NCBI RefSeq assembly: GCF_024347375.1
Contig: NZ_AP025471.1
Location: 1,550,001 to 1,614,000, forward strand
Reading direction: 5' to 3'
Source: Vibrio coralliirubri
Lineage (GTDB): Bacteria > Pseudomonadota > Gammaproteobacteria > Enterobacterales > Vibrionaceae
Length of the DNA: 64,000 nt
Made by a program: the position numbers and the translations under genes. Of this stretch, positions 47,257-56,654 are shown piece by piece (positions within the stretch are counted from its first letter, which is position 1; each line of letters begins with the position of its first letter). The notes under the pieces were generated by a model. It was not told the DNA's origin and did no database searches. It worked only from the letters and a program-made list of their open reading frames with translations.

Positions 47257-47331
47257 AGGCAAATCACAAGCGTACATCCCCTCACAAATAGGGGATTATA
47301 AAAACATTCGTTAACAGCATGGAGCAATGAA

Positions 47332-47763
47332 ATGGAATTGGTGATTGGTAACAACCCAGAATTGATAACGAAAGCACAGTCCATTCGTCATCAAGTATTC
47401 GTTGTTGAACAAGGTATCCCACAGGTATTAGATCTTGATGGGTTAGACCCAGTATCACATCATGCACTGATCACCGATGAAGATAATTTAGTCGCGACGG
47501 CACGCTTGCACATTGATGAATCAGGACACTCAACCATGGCACGTGTTGCGGTTCTGCAGCCTTATCGAGGATCTGGTATCGCGTCTAAAATTGTTAGCGC
47601 ACTTCTAAATCACGCTTCTGAACATGGTGTCAAAGTCATTGAAATCCACGCCCATCAATACCTAAAGGGTTACTATGAAAAGTTCGGCTTTGAGTTCATT
47701 CGTGAAGTGGAAATCGTCGGAGAACATCAACTCATTGAGATGAGATACTACATAAGTGCTTAG
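47332..47763 (+). CDS. GNAT N-acetyltransferase (ElaA-like)
   Basis: A 143-aa cytoplasmic acetyltransferase. The acetyl-CoA loop is LQPYRGSGIASKIV (Q-x2-R-G-x-G), followed by the family ending AHQYLKGYYEKFGFEFI. The start of the domain (IRHQVFVVEQGIPQVLDLDGLDPVSHHAL) is typical of the ElaA/YjcF group. GGAG precedes the ATG. It follows the tautomerase gene by 75 bp with a small hairpin (ATCCCCT/AGGGGAT, 47276-47296) between. The acceptor is unknown. Confidence 0.85.
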   Translation: MELVIGNNPELITKAQSIRHQVFVVEQGIPQVLDLDGLDPVSHHALITDEDNLVATARLHIDESGHSTMARVAVLQPYRGSGIASKIVSALLNHASEHGVKVIEIHAHQYLKGYYEKFGFEFIREVEIVGEHQLIEMRYYISA

Positions 47764-48029
47764 CCAAGTATTCAAAAGACAACAAAACACCACTGCTTAT
47801 TTGAGCTAATATTCCTTATCAAATAACGGCCTTTTCACCACACCTAAAGCCACACCAAAAATGATGTTATATAGCCCTACGTTTGGTTGGTTTTTGTCCC
47901 GCACCGCCTTGGTTATACTGCGCCTGATTTTAATAAGCCAACAAGACAGAACTAAGTTGAAATACTCAGTTCTGATCAAAACAGGCAACCGCTCTGGATT
48001 TACGTTCCAGCTCGCAGAAAGGAAAAACC

Positions 48030-49019
48030 ATGTCTCAATATGTTGTATGTGCTCTGTATAAATTCGTAGCACTTGATGATTATCAAGAAATTCGCCAGCC
48101 ACTAACCGACGTGTTAGAAGCCAACCAAATCCGCGGTACTTTGTTACTTGCGAGTGAAGGCATCAACGGTACCGTTGCAGGTAAGCGCGAATCTATCGAC
48201 GCCCTTCTTCAATGGTTCAAACAAGATTCTCGTTTGGCTGATGTTGTTTACAAAGAGTCGTTCAACGAAGAACAACCATTCAACCGCACCAAGGTTAAGC
48301 TTAAGAAAGAGATCGTAACCATGGGTGTTGAGGGCATCGACCCACGCCATGTTGTCGGCACTTACGTGAAACCAAACGAATGGAATGCACTGATTTCTGA
48401 TCCAGATGTGATTCTGGTTGATACTCGTAACGACTACGAAGTGGACATCGGCACATTCAAAAATGCCGTAAACCCAAACACAGAAACCTTCCGTGAATTC
48501 CCTCAGTACGTTGAAGACAACCTTGATCCTAAGAAACACAAGAAAGTCGCGATGTTCTGTACTGGCGGTATTCGTTGTGAAAAATCAACAGCCTACATGA
48601 AAGAACAAGGCTTTGATGAGGTTTACCACCTTGAAGGCGGCATTCTTAAGTACTTAGAAGAAGTACCTGAAGAAGAGAGCATGTGGGAAGGCGACTGCTA
48701 CGTATTTGATGGTCGTGTTGCAGTAAACCACCAGCTAGAAAAGAGCGTTTACGATGTGTGTAACGCATGTCGCCTGCCAATCACAGACGAAGACAAAGCC
48801 TCTGAACACTTCGAGAAAGGCGTAAGCTGCCCTAAGTGTATTGATAAGCACAGCGAAGAGCAGAAAGCCCGTTTCCGTGAACGTGAAAAGCAAGTTCAAC
48901 TGTCGAATGCTCGTGGCGAAACCCACGTAGGCGGCGAAGCTGCTCACCTTATCGAGCAACGCAAAAAAGAGAAGCTTGCACACAAAGAGCAGCAACGCTC
49001 TGGCAAGAAAGCAAAGTAA
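48030..49019 (+). CDS. trhO: tRNA uridine(34) hydroxylase TrhO (rhodanese-like)
   Basis: A 329-aa enzyme that hydroxylates U34 of certain tRNAs in an oxygen-dependent way, the first step toward cmo5U/mo5U. An N-terminal acylphosphatase-like domain (about 1-95) is followed by a rhodanese domain whose active loop [10 protein letters not shown] contains Cys177 and Cys183. A C-terminal Cys-rich segment ([14 protein letters not shown]) follows, then a long basic tail. AAGGA lies eight bases before the ATG. Formerly UPF0176/YceA. Single gene with a strong terminator. Confidence 0.93.
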   Translation: MSQYVVCALYKFVALDDYQEIRQPLTDVLEANQIRGTLLLASEGINGTVAGKRESIDALLQWFKQDSRLADVVYKESFNEEQPFNRTKVKLKKEIVTMGVEGIDPRHVVGTYVKPNEWNALISDPDVILVDTRNDYEVDIGTFKNAVNPNTETFREFPQYVEDNLDPKKHKKVAMFCTGGIRCEKSTAYMKEQGFDEVYHLEGGILKYLEEVPEEESMWEGDCYVFDGRVAVNHQLEKSVYDVCNACRLPITDEDKASEHFEKGVSCPKCIDKHSEEQKARFREREKQVQLSNARGETHVGGEAAHLIEQRKKEKLAHKEQQRSGKKAK

Positions 49020-49083
49020 ACTTTCTGCTTTAAACTCTTATAGTTCTAAACATATAACTATAAATAGTTAGCTATATACATAC

Positions 49084-49131
49084 AAAAGGGCGCAAGTTCG
49101 AGGATAATCCTACGAGTTTGCGCCCTTTTTT
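49084..49131 (+). terminator. Terminator of trhO
   Basis: AAAAGGGCGCAA (49084-49095) pairs with TTGCGCCCTTTT (49118-49129) and continues into T2. Confidence 0.85.
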
Positions 49132-49193
49132 GATCGCTTTACGGCTTTGTGTTTTGAACCACATTTCTTTCGAAAAATTACTTCTATACTGTC

Positions 49194-49459
49194 AGGGCGT
49201 GTTGACCTTCCGCGGTTAGATTTTGTTCGAGATAAAAGCGTTTTAATCGCGGCGAGGGAGAAGTAGCCTAGTCATTCTAAGCAAATCTCCCTCAACAAAG
49301 AGTAAAACGCTTTTAGCCGAACCCTTCAGGCAGCGTTTGCTGGTTATTTCTACTACGTTATCGGCCTCTCATGTAGGCTAGCTACACATCAAAGCCTCTG
49401 CCTTGTAGAAATACCCAGCAATTCGCCGCAAAAACAAGCTCGAAAGATCAACACGCCCT
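49194..49459 (-). mobile_element. MITE-like repeat, copy 2 (inverted relative to copy 1)
   Basis: 266 bp, with AGGGCGTGTTGACC at the left and GATCAACACGCCCT at the right. Its reverse complement aligns along its whole length with 34196-34488 but lacks two short GC-rich segments found there. It ends 27 bp before the DUF465 ATG. Confidence 0.85.
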
Positions 49460-49486
49460 AAAAATTTGACTAGAGAGGAAGTGCCA

Positions 49487-49744
49487 ATGCTCAATGAAAA
49501 CCATGCCTTTATCTTAGATTTCCCAGATCTTAAATTAGACATTGTTCAGCTCAACCACGACGACGAAAAATTCAAAGCAGATATGCAGAAGTACCACCAA
49601 CTCGACTACGACATCCGTCAGCTAGAAATCTCTGGCAGCCCTATCGATGACGACAGCATGCACAACCTCAAAGTAGAACGCATGGAGCTAAAAGACTCGC
49701 TACACAAACAGCTCACGCGCCATCACGCGCTTAAGATCGTATAA
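49487..49744 (+). CDS. DUF465 (YdcH-family) small helical protein
   Basis: An 85-aa protein predicted to be a helical hairpin. YdcH-type landmarks are LDIVQLNHDDEKFKADMQKYHQLDYDIRQLE and the closing VERMELKDSLHKQLTRH. Function of the family is unknown. GAGGAAG lies five bases before the ATG at 49487, so an in-frame start seven codons earlier was rejected. The gene is monocistronic and is directly preceded by a MITE-like repeat. Confidence 0.88.
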   Translation: MLNENHAFILDFPDLKLDIVQLNHDDEKFKADMQKYHQLDYDIRQLEISGSPIDDDSMHNLKVERMELKDSLHKQLTRHHALKIV

Positions 49745-49826
49745 CAACTCATTATGCTAGTGTGGCTAACTTAGCCACACTACTCTACTTCTCAAAGAGT
49801 TCTTTCTTTGAAATCTAAACTACCTG

Positions 49827-51098
49827 CTACCCAACTTGATTATTCGCTGAAAAGTCTAAGTAAGTACTAAATTGAAGCCCATCATCTTGAGTTTCAAAAC
49901 TCCAACCCATTCGCTCACAAATTCGTTGCACAATCACTAGGCCACAACCATAGCCAGCATTGTAAGTCTCATTGCCATCATGACGGTTAGTGATCACTAA
50001 TTGAGAACCTGTCACCACAATTCCAACATCGCCAACACTGTAGCTAAACGCATTTTTAATTAAGTTATTCAACACAATAGTAATAAAGCTCTCTGGCGCA
50101 TACACAGTGACAGTCCCTTTTACGTCTAGGTTATAACTCGCATCCTGCTTGGCAAACAAAGGCGCCATTTCAAGCAGCTGATTCTGAACTTCGACTTCCA
50201 GGTCATAGTGACCGAAATGGTGCTCATCGATACTCTCTTTACCAAGCAGCAAAAACATTTCAGTCAGCACTCGCATCTGTTCACTCGCTTCTTGCAAGCG
50301 GTTAATCGCTTTTAACGCGACAGGAGGTTGATTGGGTACTTTAGTTAGCAGATCAGCCGACCCTTTAATCACCATAATCGGAGTCCGTAGCTCGTGAGAT
50401 GCAAATCGATTGAACTCCTCTTCCCGCTGAAAAAATCCTGAAATGTGATTCTTTGAATCTAAAAGTGTTTGCTCAATATGTCGCGTTTCAGCGTAAGACG
50501 TCTCGACTTCAAAACTTGGCTGCTCAGGGTGCATTTGCCCTATTTTCTTTTCTATCTGATTAAGTGGCCTCGACAGCGAGCGTACAACATAGATCCCATA
50601 CAAAACCATGAAGATTGAGGTTAAGCCACCGAGTATGAGGGTGTAGTTGTGGAGGCTCCATTCATACTCGTCGAGGTAGTCGTCGGCGTCATCTTGAAAC
50701 AAGATATACATCAGCCCTTTACCTGACGGGTGTTCGAATACGTAAAAATGTTTATCTTCCGTACCTAACAGATGTTCATAGAAACCGGGCTCTTTGTATC
50801 GAGCTAACCAATTGGGCAGTTCTCTTTCACTCCAATAGGTTGAAAACTCATTTTTATTCGGCAACAACGCATCTTCGCCAAGCAACTGATATTCAGACGT
50901 ATAACGATTAGCTTCAGTGTCTAGCCAGTGGTGCAGGCTGATCACTTCCATCTGGTTTTCAGCGATATAAATAACTGTCCAGAAAAGGCCAAACATGACC
51001 AAGGTCATCAAACCAAAGCTGCGACGGATTTTTCGGTAGATGCTCGGGTAATCGCCGTGTCTTGAGGCGTTATGCTTTGAGTCGGTAACCTTGTCCAT
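49827..51098 (-). CDS. Sensor histidine kinase of the two-component system
   Basis: A 423-aa inner-membrane kinase. Helix 1 is near residues 28-46 and helix 2 near 152-172, enclosing a periplasmic sensor region of about 105 residues with many acidic residues (YILFQDDADDYLDEYEW). A HAMP-like linker leads to the H-box FNRFASHELRTPIMV with phospho-acceptor H235. The ATPase domain has N-box NNLIKNAFSYS and G-box GYGCGLVIVQRICERMGW. It overlaps the regulator gene by 29 bp, so expression is coupled. The signal is unknown; acidic residues could bind cations. Confidence 0.9.
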   Translation of the reverse strand: MDKVTDSKHNASRHGDYPSIYRKIRRSFGLMTLVMFGLFWTVIYIAENQMEVISLHHWLDTEANRYTSEYQLLGEDALLPNKNEFSTYWSERELPNWLARYKEPGFYEHLLGTEDKHFYVFEHPSGKGLMYILFQDDADDYLDEYEWSLHNYTLILGGLTSIFMVLYGIYVVRSLSRPLNQIEKKIGQMHPEQPSFEVETSYAETRHIEQTLLDSKNHISGFFQREEEFNRFASHELRTPIMVIKGSADLLTKVPNQPPVALKAINRLQEASEQMRVLTEMFLLLGKESIDEHHFGHYDLEVEVQNQLLEMAPLFAKQDASYNLDVKGTVTVYAPESFITIVLNNLIKNAFSYSVGDVGIVVTGSQLVITNRHDGNETYNAGYGCGLVIVQRICERMGWSFETQDDGLQFSTYLDFSANNQVG

Positions 51099-51738
51099 GA
51101 ATAGTCTCTAATCGTGAGTGTTCAAACCCTTTATCGAGCGCGTTGCGGAGGCCATAAATATGACTTCGCAGTGCATCACTGCTTGGCGATTCATCACCCC
51201 AAACGGAATCAATCACTTCAGTTCTTGAAACAATTGCTGGTGCATGGCGCATAAGGACTTTTAATATCTTAAGCTGAATACGACTCAACTTAATAAGCCT
51301 ACCTTCTCGGCATACCTCGTCTGTCTGCGAGTTGAGAGTAATATCGGCAAAAACCTGCTTTCCAATACCTTGCCGTGGCCCTCGGCTTGCCAATGCGTTG
51401 AGCCTTAAACTGAGCTCTTGCATGGCGAAAGGCTTAACCAAATAATCATCTCCACCCGCTTGAAAGGCAGCGATTTTATCTTCCAACCTATCTTTAGCGG
51501 TTAAAAATAGAATTGGCATAGAGCACTGCACCTCTTCTCTTAACTTTCTAACAGCTGAGATGCCGTCTAATTTAGGCATCATGATGTCCATAATAATCAC
51601 GTCATAATAATTCTCAGACGCTAACTTCAATGCCGCTTCACCATGATAAGCACAATCGATCACCATCCCTTCTAACTCTAGATAATCGGCAATGGTTTCT
51701 GCAACATTATGGCTGTCATCAACGATCAAAACTTTCAT
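51070..51738 (-). CDS. OmpR-family response regulator
   Basis: A 222-aa regulator with a receiver domain (acidic pair D7/D8, phospho-acceptor D51 in DVIIMDIMMPKLDG, Lys in LVKPFAMQE) and a C-terminal winged-helix DNA-binding domain (LSRIQLKILKVLMRHAP, ending GQGYRLKA). It is divergent from the DUF5666-type lipoprotein gene with only 84 bp between them. Three direct TTCAC repeats in that gap are a likely binding site for it. Confidence 0.93.
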   Translation of the reverse strand: MKVLIVDDSHNVAETIADYLELEGMVIDCAYHGEAALKLASENYYDVIIMDIMMPKLDGISAVRKLREEVQCSMPILFLTAKDRLEDKIAAFQAGGDDYLVKPFAMQELSLRLNALASRGPRQGIGKQVFADITLNSQTDEVCREGRLIKLSRIQLKILKVLMRHAPAIVSRTEVIDSVWGDESPSSDALRSHIYGLRNALDKGFEHSRLETIHGQGYRLKA

Positions 51739-51746
51739 CGATTTAT

Positions 51747-51772
51747 TTCACCTTTCTTCACGAGTGCTTCAC
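51747..51772. promoter_or_regulatory. Three TTCAC direct repeats, probable response-regulator site
   Basis: TTCAC occurs at 51747-51751, 51757-51761 and 51768-51772, spaced 10 and 11 bp, i.e. on one face of the helix, as is usual for OmpR-family tandem binding. Confidence 0.55.
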
Positions 51773-51822
51773 GTTTGAGTTTATAAGATACACCCTCAAT
51801 AAACTAAATAAAGAGTATATAG

Positions 51823-52974
51823 ATGAAAAAGTTAGCGCTGATTTCAGTTGTCGGTTTAATTCTAACTGGCTGTGGCGGTAGTGACAGCAATAGCAATGGA
51901 AGCAACGATAACAACACGCAAGTTCCATCAGCAATTCAAGGTACCATTGACTCTGTTTCTGGCAACACCATCGTTGTGAATGGTTATAGCTATCAAGTAG
52001 ACAGTGCGAACTATGCAGGCGAAGATGTGGCAATTGCAGACCTAGAAAAGAACATGATGGTTTCTATTTCATCTAATGCTCGTAGCGCTTCAGCTCACAC
52101 TAGCAGAGCTCAAGTTAGTCTTGAACCAACCATCGTTGGTCTTATTTCAGACGCCAACCATAATAATGGCACATTTAAAGTCAATGGCATCGCATTGACC
52201 TTTACAGATCTATCACGTGAAATTGAAAATAGCGATTGGGTTATGGTCTCTTCTTTACCAACAGCGAATGCAGGTTACAAAGTGTTATCTGTAGTTAAAT
52301 TTGAACCATCAGATGAATACGAAACGGTTGAGGTCGAGGGGTTGATTACTAACCTGAACCTAAACACACTAACATTCAATTTAGGTGGGGCTCTCAATGT
52401 CGAGTATACAGTCGATAGTATTGACAATGACTCTAATGAATCAGAGTTAGCTGATGGGCTTTGGGTTGAAGTAACAGGCTCAATGGTAGGCTCTGTATTG
52501 AAAGCAGATGAAGTGGAGGTCGAAGATTTTGACGAAATCGATAATGATACAGAAATCGAAGGTACAATTACTTCAGTGGCAAACGATAAATCGTCATTTC
52601 AATTAAGCTTCAAAGGTCACTTTCTTGTAGATGAAAATACTCGTTACGAAGATGGCAGCAAGTCAAAATTAACAGTGGATACGGAAGTTGAGGTAACCAC
52701 GAAAAAAGTCAACGGAAGAAATGTTGCGACTAAAATCGAATTTGAACGCGACGTTGATTTAGAGGGCACAGTGCAAAGCATCTACCTAGAAGGAAGCAGC
52801 TTTGAAATGACATCATTGCATGGTAATCAAACTATTCATGTAAATAAAAACACTCAATTTGAAGATGGCCTAACTTTTGAGAACCTTGCTATTGGCGACC
52901 TTATTGAGGTTGAAGCCTACAAGGTCAACAGTCAGTACATTGCAATCGAGATCGAAGCAGAAGACAACGACTAA
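51823..52974 (+). CDS. DUF5666-type repeat lipoprotein
   Basis: A 383-aa lipoprotein with lipobox LTGC (C17). After a Ser/Asn-rich linker it contains four to five copies of a small beta-domain: IQGTIDSVSGNTIVVNG, a middle copy VEGLITNLNLNTLTFNL, IEGTITSVANDKSSFQL and LEGTVQSIYLEGSSFEM, each followed by a variant of D/E-ADL-VEV. This fits the DUF5666 domain, of unknown function. Acidic character is marked (EVEDFDEIDNDTEIE). The adjacent two-component system is probably its regulator, suggesting an envelope-stress or cation-related role, but this is inference. Confidence 0.75.
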   Translation: MKKLALISVVGLILTGCGGSDSNSNGSNDNNTQVPSAIQGTIDSVSGNTIVVNGYSYQVDSANYAGEDVAIADLEKNMMVSISSNARSASAHTSRAQVSLEPTIVGLISDANHNNGTFKVNGIALTFTDLSREIENSDWVMVSSLPTANAGYKVLSVVKFEPSDEYETVEVEGLITNLNLNTLTFNLGGALNVEYTVDSIDNDSNESELADGLWVEVTGSMVGSVLKADEVEVEDFDEIDNDTEIEGTITSVANDKSSFQLSFKGHFLVDENTRYEDGSKSKLTVDTEVEVTTKKVNGRNVATKIEFERDVDLEGTVQSIYLEGSSFEMTSLHGNQTIHVNKNTQFEDGLTFENLAIGDLIEVEAYKVNSQYIAIEIEAEDND

Positions 52975-53005
52975 CGCATAGAACATTCTTGATATTAAGT
53001 ATAGA

Positions 53006-53031
53006 AGCCATGCACTACGCGTGGCTTTTTT
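53006..53031 (+). terminator. Terminator of the DUF5666-type gene
   Basis: AGCCATGC (53006-53013) pairs with GCGTGGCT (53019-53026, one wobble) followed by T6. Confidence 0.8.
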
Positions 53032-53124
53032 GCATCAAAACAACCCACACCTAAAGTGCAGCCTACCTCTTCAATTATGTTACTGTTTGCTTATTCAAAG
53101 GCGTTTGATAAGGAAGCGAGTAAA

Positions 53125-53595
53125 GTGGCAATAACAGAAGAAAATATACAGTTCCAACTTGTTTCAAATTCTGAATTCGATGAACTGTTTGCGTGTGTTA
53201 AACAAGGTATATTCATACATGTAGATAGCGTTTTCGGCTGGGATGACGACTTCCAACGCAAACGACTTTTAAACGATTACCATCTCTCTTGGTTTCATTG
53301 GATATATCGCGAAGATGAGACAGTAGGACTCGTCTGCTTTAAGCCTTATGACAACGCATACCATATTCATCTGCTGATCATTTTCCCTAAATACCAAGGC
53401 CGTTCGCTTGGCAAGCAAGTCATGACTCTCATACATAAGAGAGCCATGGAAGAGCAACGAAGCCAAGTCACTCTATCGAGTTTTAAAAGTAATGCTCGTG
53501 CTATTAACTTTTATCAATCACTGGGCTATCACGTTGCTGATGATAGTGATGTTCACTTTACCTCGTTGAAATTAAAAGTTTATAAAATACAGTAA
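53125..53595 (+). CDS. GNAT N-acetyltransferase
   Basis: A 156-aa acetyltransferase if read from the GTG at 53125, which has AAGGAAG eight bases upstream; an earlier in-frame ATG at 53077 would add 16 residues (MLLFAYSKAFDKEASK). The acetyl-CoA loop is FPKYQGRSLGKQVM (Q-G-R-x-L-G) and the C-terminal SNARAINFYQSLGYHV is the usual GNAT motif B. The substrate is unknown. It is a single gene; codon usage looks like its neighbours. Confidence 0.8.
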   Translation: MAITEENIQFQLVSNSEFDELFACVKQGIFIHVDSVFGWDDDFQRKRLLNDYHLSWFHWIYREDETVGLVCFKPYDNAYHIHLLIIFPKYQGRSLGKQVMTLIHKRAMEEQRSQVTLSSFKSNARAINFYQSLGYHVADDSDVHFTSLKLKVYKIQ

Positions 53596-53851
53596 GATAT
53601 ATAACAAAACCAATTGATAATCATGTAAATTACAGACACTAAACATTCACCATAGATATCACTCGCATATATAACTCAGCCAATTAGATATGTCTCTAGA
53701 ATAAGTTTTCCTGCTATTTCCACTACACGCCGTTTTGATACATTCCTCTCCAATGGTGTTCAATTTATAAATAGTCATATTTATCAATGACATTCTCCCA
53801 ATTGATTCCAGAGTAGTGAATTTTTATCAATAACTTAATAGGAGAACTAAC

Positions 53852-56539
53852 ATGAATGGTCAACGTTCACTGTTAGCAGTGGCAATAGCCCTAGGGATAG
53901 CAGGATGTGGTAGCGACAGTTCGGATAGCTCCACAACTGATACTGGCGGTTCAACAGCGACTTCAGCGTCTTTAACAGCAAAGGCCGCTGATGGCTATTT
54001 GGTAGGAGCCAATGCGTGTTTGGATCTAAACAGCAATAAAGTTTGTGATAAGGATGAGCCAAGTGCCGTAACGGGTGACGATGGTTCGTTTACGATTGAT
54101 AATCTAACTCAAGAACAACTTGAACAAGGTACTTTGTTGATCGAAGTGGTTGCCGGACAAACCATCGATACCGATAATCCAGGTGTCGTTCTAAGCAAGA
54201 GCTATCGCCTAACTGCCCCACCAAAATCGGCATTTATTAGTCCATTAACGACTCTCATTCAAAATGAAATCGAGAGTGGTTCTTCGTTAGAAGAAGCCAA
54301 AACAGCTATTCAAGAAAAGTTGGGAACAACACTCGACTTAACGCAAGATTATATCGAAGCCAAAAACAATAATGACTTAGCCGATTCACAAAAAGCGGCT
54401 TTTGAAAGCCTACACCGCGTAGCTCAAGTTACCGCTTCAGTCATGGCAGAGAACACGGATGCGTTATCAGAAACGGCAGCGGGCGCCGGTATTTCTGTAG
54501 AAGCACTCACCGCATTGATTAATGAAGAAGTCACTCGAGTCCTCGACGAAGTTGTAAAAAATATTGAAGCCGCTGGAGAAAACTTCAACCCAAGCGACAT
54601 CGCTAGCAGCATTAATCGCGATCACATCGCCATTGATGACTCTAATCTTGAAGATAAAATTAAAGAAAACGAGGCAAATAAAGGCTCTAAGCAAGCCGAC
54701 CTTGCGAAACTCATTAAAACGGATGGCATCAATTGGTTTGGCGGTGCGAATGAGACAGGTACAGACTTAGTGGTCGCTTATGGAACATTAAAAGCGGATA
54801 CAGACAACTCAGTCACCGAAATCAGTTATATTTATGATTACTTTGCTGAGCAATTTATTGAGTTTGAATATACCCCTGACACAAATAGCATGGTGTTGGG
54901 TCAAAACGGTTGGGAAGCGAGCGATGATACCTTAACCAGCATTAAGCCGAACAAAGACGGCAGCTTAACTCTAGAATCTAGAAGCCCGATTTTTAATGAA
55001 GTTGCTAGCGCTAAGCAATTAGATATCAGTGGGCTCAATGTTCGTTCTATCATGGATCAAACGGATGATGAGAACGTTTGGTCTCACATTATGCCAGTAG
55101 GATTAAAATTCCCAGATAACACAACGGCATACAAGTTGTCTGTAGCGGATATCTACGACAATATTTTTACCTTTTACACGGGTGATTGGTGTGCAGAGTA
55201 CGATCCAGATCGTTACCAAGCGCTCAATAACTCATGTAACGGAATCAGCGCCTTTAAAAATGGCGACGTTACAGATACATGGCTTGCAACTTTAGCATCA
55301 ACCATTGCTGACGATGAATCAGATCGTCATGAAACAGCGTCTAACAATCATGATGATTTAATCCCAATGGCAGGCCTAGAAAACGCTGAAATATTTGCAC
55401 AGCTTCTGTCTAATGGTACCGTTGTTTATTATTCAAGAGCGTGGGAAGGAAACACTCAGTTCTCGAGGTTAGCAGATCTTGGTTCATGGAAAGATATATC
55501 AGTAAATGGCGAGGTATTACGTCAAGTTACGATTCCTGAATCTATCCACTCGCGAGCTACATGGTCTAACTACCAAAAAGAAGATAATTCCGCTTACTTG
55601 TCTGTTTTCGATGGCTTTGTACGTATTACCTACAAGGAAGTTGAAGATGCAGGCAGTGAGGCTTATGTTTTTGATGAAGCGACTAAGCAGTTCATTTTGG
55701 ATAACGCATTAACACCACAACCTTTACACCCTCTTAGCCTACAGGCTTGTCTTGACTCGCTACCGGATGCTGAGTTCATTGCTAAAGCTAATGACGTCAC
55801 GGTTTACGATGTGCAACGCACACCTATATGGGATCCTGAGCCAGTATCACAGAACCTAACTTATGAGTTTACCTACCTTGGGAATACTTTCTCTTGGCTG
55901 AATGACGTTACGTTAGTCACCGGACTTCCAAGTTGGATTTCTGACCTAGCGGGTAGCCTAGAAAAAACACGTATCGATATCAAAGATTCGGAAGGTGTTT
56001 TAATGGGATATGAGTATTCATATAGCTCTGAAGATCACTATCTAGGCCAAGAGGGCTTTAGCTCTGATGACTCATTGGGATGGGGCGCGGCTAAAGTTGT
56101 ATTGCCTCCTGTAATTGCTGATAACCAAAAAATCATCAATCAAACGGTAGACTTTGGAACGTCAACTAACGCACCACTCGCCTCTCATTTTGATTATTGG
56201 TGGGACGAAGACAGCGGTGAAGAGTTCGTAACTGAGTACCCTGGATTAAGAACCGTTTCTGTAGAGACCTCACTAGACGACATTATCGATGCGCAAACTG
56301 ACTTTCTATCTACCTTCGACTACCAAGAAACCTACCTAGGTAAAGAGGAAATCACTGTACCTGCAGGTACTTTTGCAGCATGTAAAGTAACAAGTGAGAC
56401 ACAGTTCGCAGACTACGGACCTATTGATACTCAAACCACCTGGGTGACCAACCGAGGTTCAGTTAAGTCCACCCGTGAAGAATCTTCTTGGGGCATGTCG
56501 ATTAATATGGAAGCAGCTAGCTTACCTTCTATTAAATAA
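53852..56539 (+). CDS. Large surface or periplasmic lipoprotein of unknown function
   Basis: An 895-aa lipoprotein: lipobox GIAGC (C19), then a Ser/Thr/Gly linker (GSDSSDSSTTDTGGSTATSA). Residues 45-110 match the start seen in many Vibrio and Shewanella lipoproteins: ADGYLVGANACLDLNSNKVCDKDEPSA, whose D-x-N-x-N loop could bind calcium, followed by TGDDGSFTIDNLT and SAFISPLTTLIQNEIESG. The remaining about 650 residues are rich in Asp, Trp and Tyr and were not assigned. AGGAG precedes the ATG. It has its own terminator. A surface adhesin or binding role is possible but not shown. Confidence 0.75.
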   Translation: MNGQRSLLAVAIALGIAGCGSDSSDSSTTDTGGSTATSASLTAKAADGYLVGANACLDLNSNKVCDKDEPSAVTGDDGSFTIDNLTQEQLEQGTLLIEVVAGQTIDTDNPGVVLSKSYRLTAPPKSAFISPLTTLIQNEIESGSSLEEAKTAIQEKLGTTLDLTQDYIEAKNNNDLADSQKAAFESLHRVAQVTASVMAENTDALSETAAGAGISVEALTALINEEVTRVLDEVVKNIEAAGENFNPSDIASSINRDHIAIDDSNLEDKIKENEANKGSKQADLAKLIKTDGINWFGGANETGTDLVVAYGTLKADTDNSVTEISYIYDYFAEQFIEFEYTPDTNSMVLGQNGWEASDDTLTSIKPNKDGSLTLESRSPIFNEVASAKQLDISGLNVRSIMDQTDDENVWSHIMPVGLKFPDNTTAYKLSVADIYDNIFTFYTGDWCAEYDPDRYQALNNSCNGISAFKNGDVTDTWLATLASTIADDESDRHETASNNHDDLIPMAGLENAEIFAQLLSNGTVVYYSRAWEGNTQFSRLADLGSWKDISVNGEVLRQVTIPESIHSRATWSNYQKEDNSAYLSVFDGFVRITYKEVEDAGSEAYVFDEATKQFILDNALTPQPLHPLSLQACLDSLPDAEFIAKANDVTVYDVQRTPIWDPEPVSQNLTYEFTYLGNTFSWLNDVTLVTGLPSWISDLAGSLEKTRIDIKDSEGVLMGYEYSYSSEDHYLGQEGFSSDDSLGWGAAKVVLPPVIADNQKIINQTVDFGTSTNAPLASHFDYWWDEDSGEEFVTEYPGLRTVSVETSLDDIIDAQTDFLSTFDYQETYLGKEEITVPAGTFAACKVTSETQFADYGPIDTQTTWVTNRGSVKSTREESSWGMSINMEAASLPSIK

Positions 56540-56556
56540 TTGATAGATGGTATGAA

Positions 56557-56585
56557 CAAGCCAGTATCTTATTGGCTTGTTCTTT
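56557..56585 (+). terminator. Terminator of the large lipoprotein gene
   Basis: CAAGCCA (56557-56563) pairs with TGGCTTG (56573-56579) followed by TTCTTTTTCTT. Confidence 0.75.
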
Positions 56586-56654
56586 TTCTTATTAGATCTT
56601 TAAGCCAACCTATTAATTTACCAAACTTGATAGCATTTCCAGCAGACCACGCCC

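Larger units (their letters stand above)
49020..49486. other. 467-bp gap between trhO and DUF465 gene
   Basis: It contains the trhO terminator and MITE-like copy 2 (49194-49459). No other gene was recognised. Confidence 0.8.

Noticed and set aside
47276..47296. Hairpin between tautomerase and GNAT genes as a terminator
   Set aside because: A 7-bp stem without a following T run; too weak to call.
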